A DNA stretch of 58,283 bases from Hyphomicrobiaceae bacterium (lineage in GTDB: Bacteria; Pseudomonadota; Alphaproteobacteria; Rhizobiales; Hyphomicrobiaceae). The first letter of the stretch is position 1. Each line of letters begins with the position of its first letter. Of this stretch, positions 54,030 to 58,283 are shown in pieces. The notes under the pieces are model-generated. The model was not told the origin of the DNA and ran no database searches. It was given only the letters and a program-made list of their open reading frames with translations. The translations under genes and the position numbers were made by a program. The stretch lies in NCBI GenBank assembly GCA_020442185.1, contig JAGRKS010000001.1, forward strand, positions 1-58,283, read 5' to 3'.

Positions 54030-54602
54030 TCACTGCGGCACCAGACTGATCTTCAGCGTGTCGGTGTAGTCCCCCGCCGCGAGCGGCGCTGTGGTGTTCG
54101 CGATCGTGCTGACGATCACCTGCAGCGGTCCGCTGTGCGCGTGTGGTGCGGCCTGGGGTGGCGACGTTTGGCCAGCCACGCCTGTGGTCGCCAGGATTCC
54201 GACACCCGCGCCATTCCACAGTGACGTGACGTTGTAATCGATGCGCCTCAGAAACGTGCCACTCGAGATTGGTTCGGGCGAGGCATCGGTCAGGCCACCG
54301 TTGAGCGTTGTCAGCGTCACCTGGCTCGGGAAGTTGCACGTCGCCTGGATCTGGAAATTGAAGCCAGCCGTGTTCATGATCCCGGTAGGCCCGGTCGCCG
54401 TCGTCACGTCGAGAACACTCGCCGACGTACTCGACGACACCACCGTCATGTTGTTCAGAGACCCGATCGTCGGGTCCGCGTCGAACTTGCAGAACTTGGC
54501 GACGTTGGCCGTCAGTTCGATGCTCTGGTCGGTCGCCGAAACAGCGACTGGCAACGCCAAGCCCGCTATCAGCGCGAAGATCACTCGCCTTACCATCCCC
54601 AT
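54030..54602 (-). CDS. Csu-type pilin (spore coat U domain)
   Basis: 190 residues. A signal peptide (about 1-23) is followed by SIELTANVAKFCKFDADPTI, IQATCNFPSQVTLTTLNGGL and the closing GDYTDTLKISLVPQ, all SCPU features. The paired Cys sit in FCKF and TCNF. ATG 54602 is used; ATG 54596 has slightly better spacing from GGGGAG. It lies 197 bases upstream of the major pilin and is probably a second shaft or adaptor subunit. Confidence 0.87.
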   Translation of the reverse strand: MGMVRRVIFALIAGLALPVAVSATDQSIELTANVAKFCKFDADPTIGSLNNMTVVSSSTSASVLDVTTATGPTGIMNTAGFNFQIQATCNFPSQVTLTTLNGGLTDASPEPISSGTFLRRIDYNVTSLWNGAGVGILATTGVAGQTSPPQAAPHAHSGPLQVIVSTIANTTAPLAAGDYTDTLKISLVPQ

Positions 54603-54651
54603 CGTCTCCCCATGTCATCGCCGCCCTGCAACGGCGTGTGCAAAACCAAAG

Positions 54652-55599
54652 TCAATGTCGCGGCGTCAGCGAGACCGTCAGGCGGTCCCCCATCCGCACG
54701 CGTCCGGAGCGCGCCATGGCTCGCTCCACGAGTGCGATCTCGTCACGGTCTGCGGCAGCGCGGGCTGCCGCATCGTCACGTCCTGTTCCGGCCCCCGCCG
54801 GGGCGGCATCCTCGGAGCCGCCGGTGCTTGCCAAATCGATGCTGCCGAAGGCGGATTGCCCGGCCGTCGGCTCTTCCCGACGGCTCACGCCCGCTTCCGC
54901 GACCGAGCCCGTGAGGATCATATCGACCTGCCCGCGCAGCAGCGGCAGGCGTGGATCGTCTGGGCCGGACAGAGCGTTGCAGACGAAGCCGACATCCGCG
55001 TCCTCGTGCATGACGCAGATGGATTCGAACTGGCCTTCGAGGCTCGCCGTCCGCACGACGACCTCGATATCCCGCACGGCGTCCGGCCTGACATCGGCAA
55101 CGGACCCGCCCCCGCTAGCGGCCGGGATGTATCCGTTCGACGCGCCGGCATCGATACCGGCACCGCCGGAATTTGGCGCCGCAGCCACCCTTCTTGCTCT
55201 GCCGATCACGTGGGCAGGCGCGCCAACTGCGCCGGAACGCACGGGGAAGGATCCGGCGGCGCTGTAGAAGGTGCTGCGACGCAAATCGACTGCAAAGGGG
55301 GTGTTGCAGTCGACGGTAAACCCGCCTCGCCCCGACAGGGTCGATTCGACTTTTTCGCCCGCATCCGTCACGCCCGAGAGCACGATATGGACGGCGGCAT
55401 CGGTGATGCGGCAGCTCGGCGCGACGCGCGCGCGCATCACGATCTCGTGGCTCGCCTCGCCGCCGCTGCCCTGCCCCGCGAGCACAGCCTGAGCGGTCGC
55501 GGCAGATGAAAAGCAGATACTGTGAATCATCATCGCCGCAACCATTCCGACCCCGCTGCTTGACCACGCTCCGTTTCCGGAAGCGATCCCGAACTGCAT
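54652..55599 (-). CDS. Secreted Csu-locus protein with a divergent SCPU-like domain
   Basis: 315 residues. A signal peptide covers about residues 1-37. The first 100 residues resemble an SCPU domain (EIVMRARVAPSCRITDAAVH, GRGGFTVDCNTPFAVDLRR), and a Ser/Gly/Ala-rich middle follows. The C-terminal half has two more Cys (SICVMHEDADVGFVCNALSG) and ends DRLTVSLTPRH. It differs from ordinary subunits by its length and the inserted low-complexity stretch. By position it is a minor or specialised pilus component. Confidence 0.65.
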   Translation of the reverse strand: MQFGIASGNGAWSSSGVGMVAAMMIHSICFSSAATAQAVLAGQGSGGEASHEIVMRARVAPSCRITDAAVHIVLSGVTDAGEKVESTLSGRGGFTVDCNTPFAVDLRRSTFYSAAGSFPVRSGAVGAPAHVIGRARRVAAAPNSGGAGIDAGASNGYIPAASGGGSVADVRPDAVRDIEVVVRTASLEGQFESICVMHEDADVGFVCNALSGPDDPRLPLLRGQVDMILTGSVAEAGVSRREEPTAGQSAFGSIDLASTGGSEDAAPAGAGTGRDDAAARAAADRDEIALVERAMARSGRVRMGDRLTVSLTPRH

Positions 55600-55868
55600 G
55601 TCCTGCCCCCCACTCGCGAAACCGTGGCAAGCCCCCTCGCCAATGTCACGCGCAACGACGGAAGCCGAAGCGGCCTCCCATCACATGGGTAACAAGTCAT
55701 TTACGATTCTCCCCCAACCTGATGATGGGGTCGGATTAACTTCCCGACACATTGTCCACATCAGCCTGCCGGTTTTGCATTCGCGCAACAGGCGCATTCC
55801 GCAAAATCATGCGACGGCTTTTGACCCGCGCCCATTCCGCGACCTCCGTTGAATGCACGACCCCGCTC

Positions 55869-56441
55869 CTAAAGCCGCGACGAAACTTCAAAGACGAAAA
55901 TTCTTTCGCTTTCGCGGCCCATCCAGCGGTCGAGCACCGACCGCCCGCGCGAAGCGGCATAGAGGGGACGGCCGGACACGAAACTGATGCCCATGCTCTG
56001 CTCCGGACGATGCCAGGCATCGGACGCGACAGGCGCCGGGAACGGCTGCGGCAACTGAGCCATGGCAACACGAACCGCACCGATCGGTCCCGGACCCGCA
56101 GCCGAACCCGCCGTCTCCATTTCGCGGCGTAGGTGCCTGGTGTCGCGACGCTTGTACCGGCGGATCGCGACAGCATATGTCGAATTGCAGATGACGCGCA
56201 CGCGGCCGAGACCGCGAAGCAGATGCGTTGTTCCGTCCGATGCGGCCCGCATGTCGATCAGGCCGCTCGCGCGCGCCAAGAAGCACTTCGACGGAACGTG
56301 CATCGTCATATGAAGCGAATAGTCGCGAGCGACAGCGCCGGTGGCAATGGCCTGAAGCATCGCAACAGCGAGGCCGAGAACGGCCTGCGGAACCAGCTTG
56401 GAGTGACCAAAGTTACGCAACAACGATTCTACTCCACACAA
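55869..56441 (-). CDS. Secreted protein, first gene of the Csu-type operon
   Basis: 190 residues from a TTG start. The N-terminus has a signal-like hydrophobic run (LVPQAVLGLAVAMLQAIATG) preceded by a basic stretch. The mature part has one Cys pair, SKCFLARASGLI and VRVICNSTYAVAIRR, recalling the SCPU disulfide. It is basic (RRYKRRDTRHLRREME) and ends in a hydrophobic IFVFEVSSRL. The true start is uncertain because no strong ribosome binding site is visible. It may be an atypical pilus subunit. Confidence 0.55.
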   Translation of the reverse strand: MCGVESLLRNFGHSKLVPQAVLGLAVAMLQAIATGAVARDYSLHMTMHVPSKCFLARASGLIDMRAASDGTTHLLRGLGRVRVICNSTYAVAIRRYKRRDTRHLRREMETAGSAAGPGPIGAVRVAMAQLPQPFPAPVASDAWHRPEQSMGISFVSGRPLYAASRGRSVLDRWMGRESERIFVFEVSSRL

Positions 56442-56579
56442 ACAACTGAAATTAAACTAGCGATGTCCGAGAGGGCTTTTCGCCATGGTTTTGGAGGGTC
56501 CATTGCGAAAACTTTTAAGGCGCGCGATGTTTCTTTTCAGGCGTTGCCGAGATGCGACAACGTACACCGCGGTATTCGA

Positions 56580-57263
56580 TCAGAGAGTAATGACCGACAT
56601 CAGCAATTTGATGAGATCGCGCTGTCCAGCGCATTCCGCCTTGCTCAAAATGTTGCGCAAATGCCAGCGCACGGTGGACGTCTTGACACCCGTGGCGGCG
56701 GCGAAGCCCTTGACGGTATGTCCCTCGAGAAGCGCAAGGGAAAGTCGCGCTTCCGTCGGCGTGAAGCGGTAGGCCGACACAAGCATGTCGCAAACCGACT
56801 GGTTCGGCCGCCAGGTGCCGTCGCTCCAGGTGACGAGGATGTGGGCCGGGCCCGTCTCGCACGCCTCGTCGGTAGCTTGATGCCCGCCGCCACCGATCCG
56901 GGCGATCATGAGGACAGCGCGCCCGCCGGCAGTGGTCGTGACGCATTCGGCGTACCGCATGTCGACTGGGGCGGTCGCCGCAGCGACGGCCTTGACGCGG
57001 TCGTGGAATTCAGAGGTGGATGACGCCCAAGAGCAGCGCAGCTCACCGGCGGGGCCGATCAGCCAGTCCGTGCGCTGCTGAAGCATGGCGCGCGCCGCGC
57101 CATTCGCCGCGACCAAACGCGCTTCCTCGGTCACGATCATGGTCGGCCATACGCGGAGATCGAGCAGACCGTCGACGAGATCATGGCTCGAAGCAGGCGC
57201 GGTGGGCTCTGGGCATGCCAAGCTCTCGAGCCGCCCAGGCCATTTGCTGTCGAACACGCCCAT
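56580..57263 (-). CDS. LuxR-family transcriptional regulator with PAS-like N-terminus
   Basis: 227 residues. The N-terminal half looks PAS-like (VWPTMIVTEEARLVAANGAA, RAMLQQRTDWLIG). The C-terminal LuxR HTH is in FTPTEARLSLALLEGHTVKG, FAAATGVKTSTVRWHLRNIL and SKAECAGQRDLI. There is no receiver domain. It lies 139 bases upstream of the pilus operon on the same strand, so it is the most likely local regulator. Confidence 0.82.
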   Translation of the reverse strand: MGVFDSKWPGRLESLACPEPTAPASSHDLVDGLLDLRVWPTMIVTEEARLVAANGAARAMLQQRTDWLIGPAGELRCSWASSTSEFHDRVKAVAAATAPVDMRYAECVTTTAGGRAVLMIARIGGGGHQATDEACETGPAHILVTWSDGTWRPNQSVCDMLVSAYRFTPTEARLSLALLEGHTVKGFAAATGVKTSTVRWHLRNILSKAECAGQRDLIKLLMSVITL

Positions 57264-57372
57264 GCTCTCCCCGCCTCGCCTTGTCCAAGCACTGCCGATC
57301 GCAGTTGCGATCGCCGATACTGGGATTATCTCGCGAGTTGGGTCGTCTCGTCGATTGGGGGAAATTCCCCAG

Positions 57373-58128
57373 TCAGGGCACGATGAGATTGAATATCAGC
57401 GCCTTCGCCACTGCGTGGTCGCGGGTCGATGCCCTCAACTTCACCTTGGCACCCTGGATGTATTTATCGACACTCTTGTTGCTGATCCTCAGCCGATCGG
57501 CAATCTGGTCTGGACGAAGTCCAACTGCCAACCAGGTCAGGCATTCCTGCTCGCGCGGCGACAAGCCGACGAGGCTTCCCATGTGTTGCTCTCGCATGCC
57601 GGTATCCAGTATTCCGCAGATGGCCAGAATTTGCCGGCCGTGTCGGCGCCAGTACTTCGGAAACTCATCGCGCGGGATGTCCGGCGTCGCGATTCCGACG
57701 CCTCCAAGTTGCCGGCGTACATAGTAGCTCGAGGGCACCGTGACGCCGATGCCGAGACCGAGATCGCGCTCGATTGCCCATTGACGCCGCTGCTGGGGCG
57801 TCGCGGTCGCCCACACCTGGTCATCATGCCAGAAAATGAGATCACTGCTCACGACGCAATGCTGGGCGCTGAGATCGTTGTCGAGGAATTCGTCTCCACC
57901 GCCGAGTGCTTCGATGTACTCCGCCGGATGCGTACTTCTCCAGATCAGCGACCTGGTCAAGCGGCCGAGCTCCACCTCCCGGCGCGACGCCATCGCGGCG
58001 AACTGTACGCTGCGAACGCCGAAGGACTGGAGTTCCGCGTGAATGCGGGACCAGAACGCATCGACGTTATCGAGCGCGCGCAACTCCTCTGACAGCTCCT
58101 GTAGTTCCCGCCGCACGTCGTACCTCAT
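57373..58128 (-). CDS. LuxR-type regulator with autoinducer-binding-like domain
   Basis: 251 residues. The N-terminal region resembles an autoinducer-binding fold (VDAFWSRIHAELQSFGVRSV, EYIEALGGGDEFLDNDLSAQ, SSDLIFWHDD). The C-terminal LuxR HTH is in LSPREQECLTWLAVGLRPDQ, IADRLRISNKSVDKYIQGAK and VKLRA. The usual D-P pair of LuxR proteins reads DNDL here, so the ligand may not be an acyl-homoserine lactone. No LuxI synthase is seen in the window. It lies next to the other LuxR gene. Confidence 0.8.
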   Translation of the reverse strand: MRYDVRRELQELSEELRALDNVDAFWSRIHAELQSFGVRSVQFAAMASRREVELGRLTRSLIWRSTHPAEYIEALGGGDEFLDNDLSAQHCVVSSDLIFWHDDQVWATATPQQRRQWAIERDLGLGIGVTVPSSYYVRRQLGGVGIATPDIPRDEFPKYWRRHGRQILAICGILDTGMREQHMGSLVGLSPREQECLTWLAVGLRPDQIADRLRISNKSVDKYIQGAKVKLRASTRDHAVAKALIFNLIVP

Positions 58129-58140
58129 GCTCGTTCGCAG

Positions 58141-58283
58141 TCACACAACCCGCGAGAGTCTCTCCGGCATCGGGCGCCGGTTGCGTTCCTCGACTTGCGC
58201 GACGATGCCGGGCCGCGCGCTTCCGGCACGGACAACGTCGATGATGCGCGATACTGCATTAGGCTGCGGACTCATAAACCCTG
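58141..58283 (-). CDS. Short open frame at the right edge, possibly the end of a gene
   Basis: From ATG 58275 the frame gives 44 residues: MSPQPNAVSRIIDVVRAGSA, then RPGIVAQVEERNRRPMPERL and SRVV. It is open to the window edge, so it may be the 3' end of a longer gene. It stops 13 bases before the LuxR-type gene. I recognise no family. Confidence 0.3.
   Translation of the reverse strand, partial: GFMSPQPNAVSRIIDVVRAGSARPGIVAQVEERNRRPMPERLSRVV

Noticed and set aside
1..58283. CRISPR arrays, insertion sequences, rRNA genes or integrases
   Set aside because: I looked for regularly spaced repeats, transposase or integrase translations and rRNA signatures on both strands and saw none.

Overview
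The window looks like a GC-rich alphaproteobacterial chromosome, most likely of the order Hyphomicrobiales. The reasons are high third-position GC, dense translationally coupled operons, DUF1127 and HWE-free NarL-type signalling genes, and a hup/hyp hydrogenase locus ordered as in hydrogen-oxidising rhizobia and purple non-sulfur bacteria. The species cannot be named from the sequence. Nearly everything rests on reading the translations; no database search was run.

Layout. (1) 1-3429: a TRAP transporter (dctM partial, dctQ, dctP) on the minus strand, facing a FadR/GntR-type regulator. (2) 3430-11263: a loosely packed region with small stress or detoxification-type proteins (AHSA1-like, PhnB-like, VOC, YbaK, a cytidylate-kinase-like/BON fusion). 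It also holds several broken genes: a glycolipid-binding-like fragment, a YjbR fragment, a WYL regulator without its HTH, and an E1-alpha fragment. A 3' tail identical in style to initiator tRNA lies at 3515-3531. (3) 34199 down to 11290, all minus strand: an uninterrupted 23 kb [NiFe] hydrogenase locus, hupS-L-E-C, then hupD-F-G-(outer membrane protein)-H-I-J-K, hypA-B-C-D-E-X, hupR-hupT, hupU-hupV, hypF. Two good sigma-54 promoters lie upstream of hupS and hupD, and a terminator separates hupC from hupD. (4) 34824-37959: a divergent ArsR-rhodanese regulator and a four-gene operon (fatty-acid hydroxylase family, secreted unknown, TlpA-like, DsrE-like). (5) 37960-39680: gene debris plus a small PepSY protein. 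(6) 39686-48616: a TonB-dependent receptor with two sensor kinase/NarL-type regulator pairs, an unrecognised HTH-like protein and a GNAT-like protein. (7) 48730-56441, minus strand: a Csu-type (spore coat U) chaperone-usher pilus operon, followed by two LuxR-family regulators.

How the parts work together. HupSL is a Tat-exported, membrane-bound uptake hydrogenase with the extra small-subunit cysteines of oxygen-tolerant enzymes. HupC takes the electrons into the quinone pool, and HupE supplies nickel. HupD, F, G, H, I, J, K and HypA-F plus HypX build and process the active site. HupUV is a cytoplasmic H2 sensor that should act through the kinase HupT and the NtrC-like regulator HupR on the two sigma-54 promoters. 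Pseudogene debris on both flanks suggests the locus lies in a rearranged or acquired stretch. The most interesting unassigned features are an outer-membrane barrel-like gene embedded in the hydrogenase maturation operon, and the ArsR-rhodanese/hydroxylase/thioredoxin/DsrE unit next to it.
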